This document shows positions 1 to 7,560 of a stretch of DNA of 64,000 bases, one piece after another. The stretch's first letter is position 1, and each line of letters opens with the position of its first letter. Made by a program: the position numbers and the translations under genes. This stretch comes from an uncultured Gemmatimonadota bacterium. GTDB taxonomy: Bacteria > Gemmatimonadota > Gemmatimonadetes > Gemmatimonadales > Gemmatimonadaceae. The notes below the pieces were generated by a model. That model saw nothing but the letters and a program-made list of their open reading frames with translations, had not been told where the DNA came from and made no database searches. The stretch covers positions 1 to 64,000 of the forward strand of contig CADEFN010000001.1 in the NCBI GenBank assembly GCA_902826615.1. The letters are read 5' to 3'.

Positions 1-61
1 GAAAGAATGCTCGCTCCGCTCGCTCTATTGGAGCGCCTGCAGTTGAACAGTAACGCTATGG
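1..61 (+). repeat. Right half of an attC-like site, cut by the window edge
   Basis: The sequence from about 27 to 61 closely follows the right arm of the complete sites at 1965-2099 and 7561-7694: a TATT..GGAG stretch, then GCAGTTGAACAG where those have GCAGCTGAACG or GCAGCTGAGCC. The final core box reads GCTATGG at 55-61 rather than GTTRRRY, so it is mutated in the second base. The left arm lies outside the window. It implies another cassette to the left and that the array continues beyond the window start. Confidence 0.55.
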
Positions 62-97
62 CGACTCCCGAGCCTCCACCCTTCAATCATTCGTCCT

Positions 98-313
98 GTG
101 ACTCGTCCGCTCGCCGCGTGCATTCGTTGTGGTGGTGCCTTGGAGCAGGGGTTTTTCGCGGACCAACTCGGCGGGGGCTCAGTGCAGTCGACATGGATTC
201 GGGGCGAGCCCGAGCCTCGCGCAGCCAAGCAGTCTGAGTCGCGCGGCACCGGAGTTCCGGTCAGTGCGTATCGCTGCACCGCGTGTGGCGCGCTGGAGCT
301 CTTTGCCCGCTGA
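98..313 (+). CDS. Small zinc-ribbon protein, DUF6487-like
   Basis: This 71-residue protein has two CxxC knuckles, Cys8/Cys11 and Cys60/Cys63, near its ends, the arrangement of a treble-clef or zinc-ribbon fold. The phrases CGGALEQGF, TWIRGEPE and YRCTACGALELFA match my memory of the DUF6487 family of small zinc-binding proteins found widely in bacteria. The start is a GTG at 98; no in-frame ATG is available. It sits 36 bases after an attC-like right half, so it looks like the gene of the first visible cassette. The biochemical role is unknown. Confidence 0.7.
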   Translation: MTRPLAACIRCGGALEQGFFADQLGGGSVQSTWIRGEPEPRAAKQSESRGTGVPVSAYRCTACGALELFAR

Positions 314-444
314 CACGTCGCTGTAGCAGACGAGAAGCAACTGTTCAGGCGACGTATGCCACACGGAGATAGTCTTGGCAACGAGGCCTGACTCCACACA
401 TCCGAAATGCATCGGCGTTTCCTGAGGGACTTTCTGGTCCTGCA

Positions 445-633
445 TTGCGCGCCCTCGCACACGCTGGCATTCGCTCGATGATCCAGCTCGCGCACCATGC
501 CGAACACGAGATTGCGACGCTGCACGGCATGGGGCCGAAGGGCATTCGCATCTTGAAGCAAGCGCTCGCCGCGCAGGGGCGGGACTTCAGACGTGATTCC
601 GCTGGCTCAGCGCAAAACGACGCGTGCTGCTGA
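445..633 (+). CDS. Small helix-hairpin-helix protein, start uncertain
   Basis: The product contains LRALAHAGI, LATLHGMGPKGIRILKQAL-type sequence (residues about 1-47), the single helix-hairpin-helix fold of short DNA-binding proteins resembling the RNA polymerase alpha C-terminal domain. The frame is open upstream from 373 and already reads GLSGPALRALAHAG, so homology begins before the TTG at 445; no ATG or GTG exists there. Either an unusual start (CTG at 388) is used or the 5' end is damaged. The stop at 631-633 lies inside the left arm of the attC site at 612-750, a common arrangement for cassette genes. Function beyond probable nucleic-acid binding is not known. Confidence 0.55.
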   Translation: MRALAHAGIRSMIQLAHHAEHEIATLHGMGPKGIRILKQALAAQGRDFRRDSAGSAQNDACC

Positions 634-750
634 TGAACGCGGATGCGGATGCAGTTGTGGGGCGGCCGCCTTGTGGAGCATGGGACGGCCTAGCGGCCGC
701 CCCACAACTGCTTCTTATTGAAGCGTTCACAGCAGAAGCACACGTTAGGT
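612..750 (+). repeat. attC-like integron recombination site
   Basis: The right core box is GTTAGGT at 744-750. The left box is degenerate, GCAAAAC at 612-618, but the sequence after it (GTGCTGCTGATGAACGC) is complementary to the sequence before the right box (GCGTTCACAGCAGAAGCAC). Inside lies a perfect 19-base inverted repeat, 651-669 with 693-711 (GCAGTTGTGGGGCGGCCGC), separated by a 23-base loop. Overall length is 139 bases, close to the longest attC sites known. The nested imperfect outer stem and strong inner stem are the structure used by integron integrases on single-stranded DNA. Confidence 0.75.
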
Positions 751-774
751 GGCGGAGTGGGAGTTCGAGATGCT

Positions 775-1950
775 ATGCGCGTTCTGACCTCGCTGGTTCT
801 TCTCGCGTCGCTCCTCGCGTGCGACGGGGCGACCCCTGCGCCGCAGTGGGCCGGCACAATCGACACGGCAGCCAGCGGCCGGGTGACGGTCGTTAATCCG
901 GCAGAGGGTGTGTGGCGTGCGGGTACCGGTTGGCGCGTCGTCGAAGAGCTGCGGATCGGGGCGCCGGACGGCAGCGGTCCCGACGTGCTTGGCGACATCA
1001 GCGCTCTGGCCGAGGACGTGGGCGGACAGATCTGGGCACTGGAGGCACGGGAGCAGACGTTCAAGGTGTTCGATCGCGCGGGTCGGTTCGTGCGCACGGT
1101 CGGGCGGCAGGGCGGCGGGCCCGGGGAGTTTCGTCAAGTGGCCGGCGTGGCACGCACCCGCGACCAGCACCTCGTGGTGGTCGATTTCATGGGAGCGAGA
1201 ATCTCCGTGATCGACACCGCAGGCGTGCTGGTTCGGAGCTACCCCACGACGGCGGCCTTCGCGGTGATCCCGTGGCCAGGCGGCGTCGATACGGCGGGGC
1301 ACTTCTATGGCGTCGTGGCACGGCCGACCGCCGGCGATGTCACGGTTGCCCTGGTCCGCCACGATACGGCGATGATGCCGCTCGATACCCTGCTCCCGCC
1401 TTCGCGGCCGAAACGACAGCAGGCGATGTTCGGACATCCGGACGGCGGCCTTCGCGCCTCGATTCCTTTTTCGCCAAGCGTGTTATGGCGGCTGACGACG
1501 GTGGGCGACTTCTGGTCCGTCGAGACGGGCACGTACACGCTGTATCGCCACAGCGCTCGTGGCGACACACTCCGGGAGGCTCGCAAACCCTTCCAGGTCG
1601 TGCCAGTGACGAGCATGGAGAAGGACCTCGCCGTGAGGGAGTTGGTCTGGTTCACCAAACAAGGCGGTGTCGTGGATCGCGGGCAGATCCCAGATGTGAA
1701 ACCCGCGGTGGAGGACCTGGAGGTGTCGGAGGATGGCTACCTGTGGGTCGCGCCCACCGTAGCGGACACGGCGCTGGCGTATCGAGTCGTGGACATCTTT
1801 GATCCAGCGGGCCGCTTTCTCGGGTCACTGCGGCTCCCCTTCAAGCTCCTGCGTCATCCGCGGCCCGTACTCCGGCGGGATCACCTGATCGCGGTCACGG
1901 TGGACGACGAGGGCATTCCGTACATCGTACGCGCTCGGATCGAGCGGTAG
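775..1950 (+). CDS. Six-bladed beta-propeller lipoprotein
   Basis: The 391-residue protein begins with a lipoprotein signal, lipobox LLAC with Cys16, so it should be anchored in a membrane. The body carries the repeats of the 6-bladed beta-propeller (NHL-like) family: GQIWALEAREQTFKVFD, GRFVRTVGRQGGGPGEF and GDGYLWVAPT-type strands. Such proteins are abundant in Gemmatimonadota and Bacteroidota; ligands are mostly unknown. The ATG at 775 was chosen over upstream starts because it gives the lipobox at the right distance; it lies 24 bases after an attC right box. The gene ends 14 bases before the next attC site, so it is the sole gene of its cassette. Confidence 0.8.
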   Translation: MRVLTSLVLLASLLACDGATPAPQWAGTIDTAASGRVTVVNPAEGVWRAGTGWRVVEELRIGAPDGSGPDVLGDISALAEDVGGQIWALEAREQTFKVFDRAGRFVRTVGRQGGGPGEFRQVAGVARTRDQHLVVVDFMGARISVIDTAGVLVRSYPTTAAFAVIPWPGGVDTAGHFYGVVARPTAGDVTVALVRHDTAMMPLDTLLPPSRPKRQQAMFGHPDGGLRASIPFSPSVLWRLTTVGDFWSVETGTYTLYRHSARGDTLREARKPFQVVPVTSMEKDLAVRELVWFTKQGGVVDRGQIPDVKPAVEDLEVSEDGYLWVAPTVADTALAYRVVDIFDPAGRFLGSLRLPFKLLRHPRPVLRRDHLIAVTVDDEGIPYIVRARIER

Positions 1951-1964
1951 GCGCGGACTCCGCC

Positions 1965-2099
1965 ACCTAACCACACGTTGCACTTGTCGGACATCTGCGA
2001 AGATCTGGCGCGCCCGCCCGGGCCGCGGTAGACTTCTCTGGGAGGCGGCCCGGGCGGAACGGCTTTATTCAGATGGCCCGCAGCTGAGCCACGTTAGGC
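1965..2099 (+). repeat. attC-like integron recombination site
   Basis: The left box is ACCTAAC (1965-1971) and the right box GTTAGGC (2093-2099). A perfect 13-base inner stem pairs 2014-2026 (CCGCCCGGGCCGC) with 2045-2057. The outer arms CACACGTTGCACTTG and CGCAGCTGAGCCACG pair imperfectly, leaving bulges as expected for attC. The 135-base length and the arm sequence are shared with the site at 7561-7694 and the half site at 4410. The loop begins GGTAGACTT. Confidence 0.85.
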
Positions 2100-2148
2100 G
2101 GCAGTCCAGCCCCCGCACTTCACCCTGTTTCATCCGCACTCACAAGCC

Positions 2149-2658
2149 ATGCCGTATGTCCAACAGGTCTCGCTCTGGTACCTGACCATCTTTGTGCTGC
2201 TCAGCGCGCGAAAGAACTTTCGGCTCGCGCTGCAGTTCACTCGATCAACAGATCACGCGATCTTTCACGCTGCTGGCATGGGCAGCGAATTCCTGGGTTG
2301 CCTGACGGCGAGTCTGGTGTTAGATGTTGCGGCTTCGTACTACGTCGTGAGGCCGCAACCGATCGGCTTTGGGGTCATCCTGGCGTCACTGACGTACGCC
2401 GCGATCTACAACATCGTTGCCTTTGGCCTCGCGAGCGAGAATCTGACGGCAACAAAAGCGGCATACCTCAGATCCCGTGAGTTGCGTGGTTTCCCGGCGA
2501 ATCCTGAAACAGCGAGCAAGGTGTTCAGTCCAGGAGGGATGAAGGCAGCGCTTGGCATTGCGCTGTTCTTTACGATTGCGTCAATTGGCGCGCTTGCTGC
2601 CAATCGGTGGCGCTTCCTTCCCACAACGGGGACGATCGTGAGGCATGGTGCCGCCTAA
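2149..2658 (+). CDS. Hypothetical membrane protein
   Basis: I do not recognise this 169-residue family. Hydrophobic segments are visible near residues 8-19, 45-62 (FLGCLTASLVLDVAA), 72-92 (GFGVILASLTYAAIYNIVAF) and 138-152 (ALGIALFFTIASIGA), suggesting three or four membrane passes. The region between the last two segments is polar. The TAA stop at 2656-2658 lies inside the GCCTAAC left box of the following attC remnant, a hallmark of cassette genes. It is the only gene of its cassette. Confidence 0.6.
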   Translation: MPYVQQVSLWYLTIFVLLSARKNFRLALQFTRSTDHAIFHAAGMGSEFLGCLTASLVLDVAASYYVVRPQPIGFGVILASLTYAAIYNIVAFGLASENLTATKAAYLRSRELRGFPANPETASKVFSPGGMKAALGIALFFTIASIGALAANRWRFLPTTGTIVRHGAA

Positions 2659-2733
2659 CCCTTCGCTCCACCTGACGTTCGCCACCCGGCTGAAGCGTCC
2701 GGCGCCCGGAGTCCTTCCATCGATGAGGGTGCC
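2653..2733 (+). repeat. Truncated attC left arm in tandem with a complete site
   Basis: It begins with the left box GCCTAAC (2653-2659) followed by an arm-like stretch, but no right box is reached before a second GCCTAAC starts at 2734. The ten bases GCCGCCTAAC-like around both boxes are nearly repeated (CCGCCTAAC at 2651 and 2732). The simplest reading is that the downstream half of one attC, and perhaps a cassette, was deleted up to the left end of the next attC. Confidence 0.5.
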
Positions 2734-2808
2734 GCCTAACAAATGGCTGCACGAGACGGGCGCCTTGGGGTGTCCGTCCCGCCCGCGTGTGAGCCATGGT
2801 CGTTATGC
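2734..2808 (+). repeat. Short attC-like integron recombination site
   Basis: The left box is GCCTAAC (2734-2740) and the right box GTTATGC (2802-2808). The arms AAATGGCTGCAC and GTGAGCCATGGTC are complementary with one extra base on one side, the bulge pattern expected of attC. At 75 bases it belongs to the short class, unlike the 129-139 base sites elsewhere in the array, so this cassette probably came from a different source. Confidence 0.7.
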
Positions 2809-2827
2809 GGAGTCCTTCACACTCGTG

Positions 2828-3295
2828 ATGCGCACCGTTCTTCTGCTACTCGTCCTCGCCTTGCCGGTCGGCCGCACCGCGGCCGCCGGCGCGCAGCCCG
2901 CGGCGCTCAGCCCACGCGACACCACGCCCATCGCGGTCGTCCGTGAATACGTGGCTGGGTTTAATGCCAAGGATCTGGACGCCATGATGAGGGTGGTGGC
3001 GAGCGAGTTCGTCTGGATGAGCGTGTCTGGCGATTCCCTCACCGATGTTGGTCGCGGCGTCGACGCCTTTCGGCAGCTGATCGCGGGATACTTTCGCGCC
3101 GTGCCGTCCGCGCGCTCGGAACTGAGCCGAATCGACGCGACGGGGCCATGGGTGACGACGCATGAACGCACCCGCTGGGACGCGGCTCCGGCCGAAGTCG
3201 GTGGACAGACCAGCCTCGTCGTTTATGAGGTCCGCGACGGACTGATCCGGCGCGCGTGGTTCTACCCGTCGCTGCCGTTGCGAGGGCCGGAATGA
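2828..3295 (+). CDS. Secreted NTF2/SnoaL-like protein (DUF4440 type)
   Basis: A signal peptide occupies residues 1-22 (MRTVLLLLVLALPVGRTAAA). The mature part has the NTF2-like cone fold signature: VVREYVAGFNAKDLDAMMRVV at the first helix, EFVWMSVSGDSL, and a C-terminal strand VVYEVRDGLIRRAWFYPSL. This family covers ketosteroid-isomerase-like enzymes and binding proteins; 155 residues is normal. No catalytic residue set can be assigned, so the ligand is unknown. The ATG at 2828 follows the attC right box by 19 bases. The gene is first in its cassette. Confidence 0.7.
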   Translation: MRTVLLLLVLALPVGRTAAAGAQPAALSPRDTTPIAVVREYVAGFNAKDLDAMMRVVASEFVWMSVSGDSLTDVGRGVDAFRQLIAGYFRAVPSARSELSRIDATGPWVTTHERTRWDAAPAEVGGQTSLVVYEVRDGLIRRAWFYPSLPLRGPE

Positions 3296-3443
3296 CTAGC
3301 AGGTTGCGGCGATGCATCGAACTTCCCGGGGCGGGCAAGGCGTTGGTGGCACGCGTGATGTAGTCAGCGGCGCCGCGGTGCCCCGCTGGGTGGATGCGGC
3401 TGACCTTACCGTCGCGCGCACCGGCGGGTATCGTGTCCAACGT

Positions 3444-3875
3444 ATGTCCCGACCCATCCATCCCGACTTCGCGCGCCTGCTGCAACGGAAGGAGGCGCCG
3501 CTCATCGCGCTCTTCACCGACCTCCGCGACTTTGTGCTGGAGCTCGCGCCAATGAGCAACGAGCTGCTGTATCACACCCACGCGTTGACCGCGGTGTTCT
3601 CCGTGACGGACAAGCTGTCCGATGCGTTCTGCATGCTGCCGATCTACACGAACCACGTAAACCTGGGCTTCAACAAGGGGACGCAGCTCATGGACCCGCA
3701 CGGGCTGCTGACCGGGACGGGGACGCTGATCCGGCACGTGCCGATAGAAACGCCGAAAGACTTTCGGAACGCGCGCGTGCACGCGCTGGTGACCGCAGCG
3801 CTGCGTCATGCAGTCAACGATCTTGAGTTGCCCTCGAAAGTGAGCGGGCAGACGATCTCCAAGATCAAGAAGTGA
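3444..3875 (+). CDS. DUF1801-domain protein
   Basis: The 143-residue product matches the DUF1801 (YdhG-like) fold: LLYHTHALTAVFSVT, FCMLPIYTNHVNLGFNKGTQL and LTGTGTLIRHVPIETPKDF, followed by a short basic C-terminal tail (ISKIKK). The family is cytoplasmic and of unknown activity. The ATG at 3444 was chosen because the family normally begins close to it; the frame is open upstream to 3312 but that part shows no homology. No attC site is visible in the 148 bases separating it from the previous gene, so both may now belong to one fused cassette. Confidence 0.7.
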   Translation: MSRPIHPDFARLLQRKEAPLIALFTDLRDFVLELAPMSNELLYHTHALTAVFSVTDKLSDAFCMLPIYTNHVNLGFNKGTQLMDPHGLLTGTGTLIRHVPIETPKDFRNARVHALVTAALRHAVNDLELPSKVSGQTISKIKK

Positions 3876-3981
3876 CGGCGGCATCACGACAAGCTGCGCG
3901 TCGCGCCGATAGAGTAGCGGGTCCACACGGGCGCCACGCCCGTCCGTGCCGCGATCTTGCCCTCCTGCAGCCCTCGACGAC

Positions 3982-4392
3982 ATGCGTTCCACTCGCACCT
4001 TCTGGGCCCTGCTGGCCGCCATCGGACTCGCCCCCGCGTGCGCGCGGATCCATACCGTCGACACCACGAGCGGGCTGCGTTACCGGATCCTCCTCCGGGG
4101 CGAGGGACCGACAGCACAGCCGGGCCAGGAAGTAAGCATTCACGAAACCACCATGCTCCCCGGGGGCACAGTGATCTACAGCAGTCGCGGGGGCTCGCCC
4201 ATCCGGTTCCGGCTCGGCGCCAGGCAGGTGATAACGGGGGTCGACGAGGGCGTCACCGGTATGCGACGGGGTGAGCGCCGACTGCTCATCGTCCCGCCCG
4301 CCCTCAGCCGGCGTACCGCCTACCCGCCGAACACGCCGCCGGACTCCACGCTGCACATCGACCTGGAACTGGTGGCCATTCACCAGGATTGA
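3982..4392 (+). CDS. FKBP-like exported protein, probably inactive
   Basis: The N-terminus is a signal peptide ending near Cys20 (LAPAC), possibly a weak lipobox. Residues about 25-136 follow the FKBP peptidyl-prolyl isomerase fold: GLRYRILLRGEGPTAQPG, then RFRLGARQVITGVDEGVTGMRRGERRLLIVP and the closing strand LHIDLELVAI. Two normally conserved FKBP features are changed: the FDSS-type motif is replaced by IYSS, and the tryptophan of the PGW motif is a valine (TGVDEG). It may bind rather than isomerise. The chromosomal FKBP at 21403-21918 keeps both motifs. A half attC follows 17 bases downstream. Confidence 0.65.
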   Translation: MRSTRTFWALLAAIGLAPACARIHTVDTTSGLRYRILLRGEGPTAQPGQEVSIHETTMLPGGTVIYSSRGGSPIRFRLGARQVITGVDEGVTGMRRGERRLLIVPPALSRRTAYPPNTPPDSTLHIDLELVAIHQD

Positions 4393-4409
4393 GGGCGGTG
4401 GCGAGTGCT

Positions 4410-4482
4410 GCCTAACGTCGTGTTGCAGTTGTCGGGCTGCGGGGGCTGGCCAACCCGACCGGGCCGCGGTAGACTGTAGGCT
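4410..4482 (+). repeat. Left half of an attC site joined directly to a gene start
   Basis: It begins with GCCTAAC (4410-4416) and follows the left arms of the sites at 1965 and 7561 closely, through GTTGCAGTTGTCGG and CCGGGCCGCGGTAGACT. At the point where the loop and right arm should follow, the next gene starts with GTG at 4483. There is no complementary right arm, so the hairpin needed by an integrase cannot form. GGTAGACT (4468-4475) resembles an extended -10 element; its end lies 8 bases before the GTG, which would give a leaderless transcript. Confidence 0.7.
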
Positions 4483-5016
4483 GTGACCACTCTCGAGATT
4501 CCGACGCTCAACACTCCGCGCCTTCGACTGCGGGGGTTCACCGAAGCGGACTTCCCTGCGTATCGCGCGCTCGTCACGGATCCCCAGGTCATGCGCTTCC
4601 TCGGCGACGGTCGCCCGCTCAGCGATATCGACGCCTGGCGCCAGCTTGCGACCATCCTCGGCCATTGGGTCCTGCGGGGCTTCGGCCTCTGGGCCATCGA
4701 AGAGCGCGCCACCGGCTCCTTCATCGGCTGGGTCGGCCTGCTCGAACCAGGGGGTTGGCCCGGCTTCGAAGTGGCCTACACCATCGCTCCGACTGCGTGG
4801 GGGCGCGGATACGCGCGCGAAGCGGCCGGAGCGGCGCTGCAGTTTGCTCGAAAGGACCTCGGCCGCACCGAAGTCATCAGCATCATTCGTCCCGATAACG
4901 TCGCCTCGGTACGCGTAGCGACCGCTCTTGGTGCCACGCGGTCGCACACGATCGAGTTCTTCGGCGCGCCCGCAGACATCTATAGGTACGCGCCCTCGCC
5001 GACGGGCGCGGTATAG
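4483..5016 (+). CDS. GNAT-family N-acetyltransferase (RimJ/RimL type)
   Basis: The 177-residue protein opens with the RimJ/RimL signature TLNTPRLRLRGFTEADF. Acetyl-CoA binding is indicated by VAYTIAPTAWGRGYAREAAGAAL near residues 97-119, where the RGYA turn is the pyrophosphate-binding motif A, and by RPDNVASVRVATALGA. The substrate could be a protein N-terminus, an antibiotic or a small amine; it cannot be told here. The start is GTG at 4483 with no Shine-Dalgarno sequence, lying 8 bases after a possible -10 element inside a half attC site. Confidence 0.8.
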   Translation: MTTLEIPTLNTPRLRLRGFTEADFPAYRALVTDPQVMRFLGDGRPLSDIDAWRQLATILGHWVLRGFGLWAIEERATGSFIGWVGLLEPGGWPGFEVAYTIAPTAWGRGYAREAAGAALQFARKDLGRTEVISIIRPDNVASVRVATALGATRSHTIEFFGAPADIYRYAPSPTGAV

Positions 5017-5049
5017 CGACGCTTGCCGCTAATCAAGACGATGCGGATG

Positions 5050-6267
5050 CTATGCCCTAATGATCAATCCCGTATCCGGTAGCGACTGGGAGGGCTCACT
5101 GGTCCCATTCGCCCGCTGTACCTCACGGGTCGGTGCGAGCCAGATGGCCCCACGCTGGTTGTCGAGGATCACGTTGAACCGACGCAGCCATGCATTGCCG
5201 ATCGCGCCGCCCGCGACCAGTCCCCGATTCACGTCGTCGTAGGTTTCGACGACGGCCATCCCGGCAGGCATCTCGATGCTGCCCACCCGAAACCCTCGCG
5301 CACGGAATATCCTGCGACCACCGAAGCCAAACCACGCGCCGAGGCGTGCGGCCAGGTGGTGCGCGCGATTCTGGCGCGCGGAGAGACGCACCGTACCGGT
5401 CAGTCCGGTGTCGAAGAGATACCAGTCGGCGAGGCGCTGTCCGTCCACCAGCAACTCCGCCTGAATCATCGGGCGCACGCCGCCATCAAGGGCGAGGTCG
5501 TGCCGCGTGAACGACGAGGGAATGGTCGGTGGCACGGCGTGGACGCGTATCTCCATGCGATCATAGTCGATGTCCACGATGCGGTCGCGGAACAACGAGT
5601 TGCCAATGATGACATCCTCGTACCGCTCCATGTTCTTTGTCTGCACGAGCCGTTGGCCGGACCATTCGAGGGCGCCGATGCGGATAGTGTTGCCAACGCT
5701 GGCGGGCACCGTGTTACGTCCGTCGGAGTTGACCAGTACATCACTCGCGTCCCAGGAGATCGGCGCCTTGTTGCGCGACCGCTCGCTGAAGTTGACGGCA
5801 TCGGCACCGAGATCGAACTGCATCAGGAGCGGCGCGGACCCGTTGATCGAGCCCTCTACGTAGATCCGATTGTCCCGCATCGTGAACGGAATCAGCTGCA
5901 CGGCCAGCGAATCGTCGCGCAGCACTCGCGGCCGAGGATAGTTCGGTACCGCACTGACCTGCGTCAGGCATCTCGTGCCGTCCGTGAGCTGCACCATGAA
6001 GTCGCGGCGCTCACCGGGCTTCAGGGTCACGGTCAGCGTGTCCATGTCCGAGATGAACGTGACAGAGCCGCCGACCAGTGGGAACGCCATGTGATACGTG
6101 TCCGGCTGCGACGACGGATCCACCCACCACTCCGTGCGGCTGTGTCCATCCAGCACGCGCATGGCACGCGATCCACCCTGCAGCACCTCCAGCGGTGTTT
6201 GCGCAACGGTCGGCGCTGCGTGACACAAGGCGATCACGGAGATGGCGATGACGTGCGCAATGCGCAT
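5050..6267 (-). CDS. Exported aspartyl-protease-like (retropepsin-fold) protein
   Basis: A signal peptide (residues 1-22, ending TVAQ) precedes two retropepsin-like halves. The second carries the canonical active-site triad in LFDTGLTGTV; the first has FDLGADAVNF, where the Thr/Ser of DTG/DSG is Leu. Residues further on (IGNSLFRDRIVDIDYDRMEIRV and IGNAWLRRFNVILDNQRG) match the two-domain PF13650-type layout. It probably acts outside the cytoplasm; whether it is an active peptidase depends on the altered first motif. It is on the minus strand, downstream of the gene at 6411-7241, and the two form a reversed unit inside the cassette array. Confidence 0.7.
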   Translation of the reverse strand: MRIAHVIAISVIALCHAAPTVAQTPLEVLQGGSRAMRVLDGHSRTEWWVDPSSQPDTYHMAFPLVGGSVTFISDMDTLTVTLKPGERRDFMVQLTDGTRCLTQVSAVPNYPRPRVLRDDSLAVQLIPFTMRDNRIYVEGSINGSAPLLMQFDLGADAVNFSERSRNKAPISWDASDVLVNSDGRNTVPASVGNTIRIGALEWSGQRLVQTKNMERYEDVIIGNSLFRDRIVDIDYDRMEIRVHAVPPTIPSSFTRHDLALDGGVRPMIQAELLVDGQRLADWYLFDTGLTGTVRLSARQNRAHHLAARLGAWFGFGGRRIFRARGFRVGSIEMPAGMAVVETYDDVNRGLVAGGAIGNAWLRRFNVILDNQRGAIWLAPTREVQRANGTSEPSQSLPDTGLIIRA

Positions 6268-6410
6268 GGCAGGGTGCGGATATGGTGGTAGCTACGTCCC
6301 GAAGCCGGTACGCGGGTTCTGCTGGTCGGGTTTCGGGGTGGTGATGGTGCTCGCCGTTTCGGCGAGCGGGTCCGCATCTCCTGCCACCACACGACACACG
6401 CGAGAGATCG

Positions 6411-7241
6411 CTACTTGTCGAGCTCGAGGCCGTTGTTGGTGATCCGCATTTTGCTGATCGGTACGCCGAGTAGCTTCTCGAGCCCCTGGCGCGCCATATC
6501 GCGTCCCTGCTGCGCGACGCCATCGTTTCGCGCATTCACCCCCTGCATGTAGACCGCGAAGTTGACCCCGAACAACGTGGCCAGCAGCTCGGTCGCCTCC
6601 TGCTTCTGCGCATCAGTCATCGCGCGGACATCGGCGCTTGCACCGAGTTTGGTGCGGAATTGTTCATAGATCGCGCGCTCCTGATACGGCGTCACCTGCA
6701 ACGTCTTCTTCTCCGCCATCACGGCGATTCGATCGAAACCATCCTTGGCTCGCAAGGCACGCGGATCGTTCTCGTACGGGACGCTGACGAGATCGTGATA
6801 GATCTGCCAGTTGTTCACGACGTAGTACTCCATGGCGTAGGCCAGGTCATTCGCCGGAAAGCGATCGGTCCGTGCGGTGGTCTTGTACAGATCGATGTAC
6901 GACGTGAACAGCCGACGTGCTTCTTCAGGGGTTCCGGCAAGACCCGCGCTCTTCCCCGACAACAAGGCAGGGATCGTGGTGGTCGCCGATTCGCGAAACT
7001 CTGTAGGTTCGGCCGCGGCCGGCTTGGCATCTGATGGACGCCCATTCTTCGCGCCGCTCGCACCCAGCATGGAGTTCGCTACAACGCCGTTGAAGACGCG
7101 CGTGGAGTAGATCTGGTTGTTGATGTACCACTGACTGGGGTTGGACATCCCCTGCGCGTCTGCGGAGGGCGCGATCAGCAGACTCACGCAGGACATCAGG
7201 GTGCAGGCCGTTATTCGGCGCCGCGATGCGAGACCAACCAT
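6411..7241 (-). CDS. Exported protein, resembles DUF6683 family
   Basis: The protein has 276 residues, with a signal peptide ending about residue 29 (SADAQG). The body contains FTSYIDLYKTT, FPANDLAYAMEYYVVNNWQIYHDL and VTPYQERAIYEQFRTKLG, a pattern I associate with DUF6683 secreted proteins of unknown role. The ATG at 7241 was chosen over an upstream in-frame start because it is preceded by a strong GAGGGAGG ribosome site and begins the signal peptide. It is the first gene of a two-gene minus-strand unit, with 143 bases between it and the protease-like gene. Facing against the array, it must carry its own promoter. Confidence 0.55.
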   Translation of the reverse strand: MVGLASRRRITACTLMSCVSLLIAPSADAQGMSNPSQWYINNQIYSTRVFNGVVANSMLGASGAKNGRPSDAKPAAAEPTEFRESATTTIPALLSGKSAGLAGTPEEARRLFTSYIDLYKTTARTDRFPANDLAYAMEYYVVNNWQIYHDLVSVPYENDPRALRAKDGFDRIAVMAEKKTLQVTPYQERAIYEQFRTKLGASADVRAMTDAQKQEATELLATLFGVNFAVYMQGVNARNDGVAQQGRDMARQGLEKLLGVPISKMRITNNGLELDK

Positions 7242-7560
7242 AGCCTCCCTCGACAGTGAGCGGTGATCGTACGGTGTCATTGACCGTTGTATGCTCGCGC
7301 GCCACACGAACCGACGCCAGTGCCCGCGAAGCGTACCTGACTGGACACGTGCGGTGCCACCAGTCCCTGATCGCGCACTGTCCACATTTTCCCCGCAAGG
7401 CGCGATACGTTCGAACGGCCCCGGTACGGCGTGTCTGGGCGCCGGATGACAGGCTTTCGTCGGCGTCATTGCGGTGGCAATCTCCCGCGCCGGTGGAAGG
7501 GGCCTACCCCGGTGCCCGCGGGTTCGCCGGCATCGCGTTCCGGCTCCAGCACGGGGTGCA
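7242..7560. other. Gene-free leader upstream of the reversed gene pair
   Basis: This 319-base stretch holds no convincing gene on either strand. It contains the ribosome binding site of the minus-strand gene starting at 7241 and presumably its promoter, although no clear -35/-10 pair stands out. Its right end joins the attC site at 7561. Confidence 0.4.

Noticed and set aside
3865-4947. A 360-residue minus-strand frame across the FKBP and GNAT cassettes.
   Set aside because: No domain features, and two recognisable families lie on the opposite strand.
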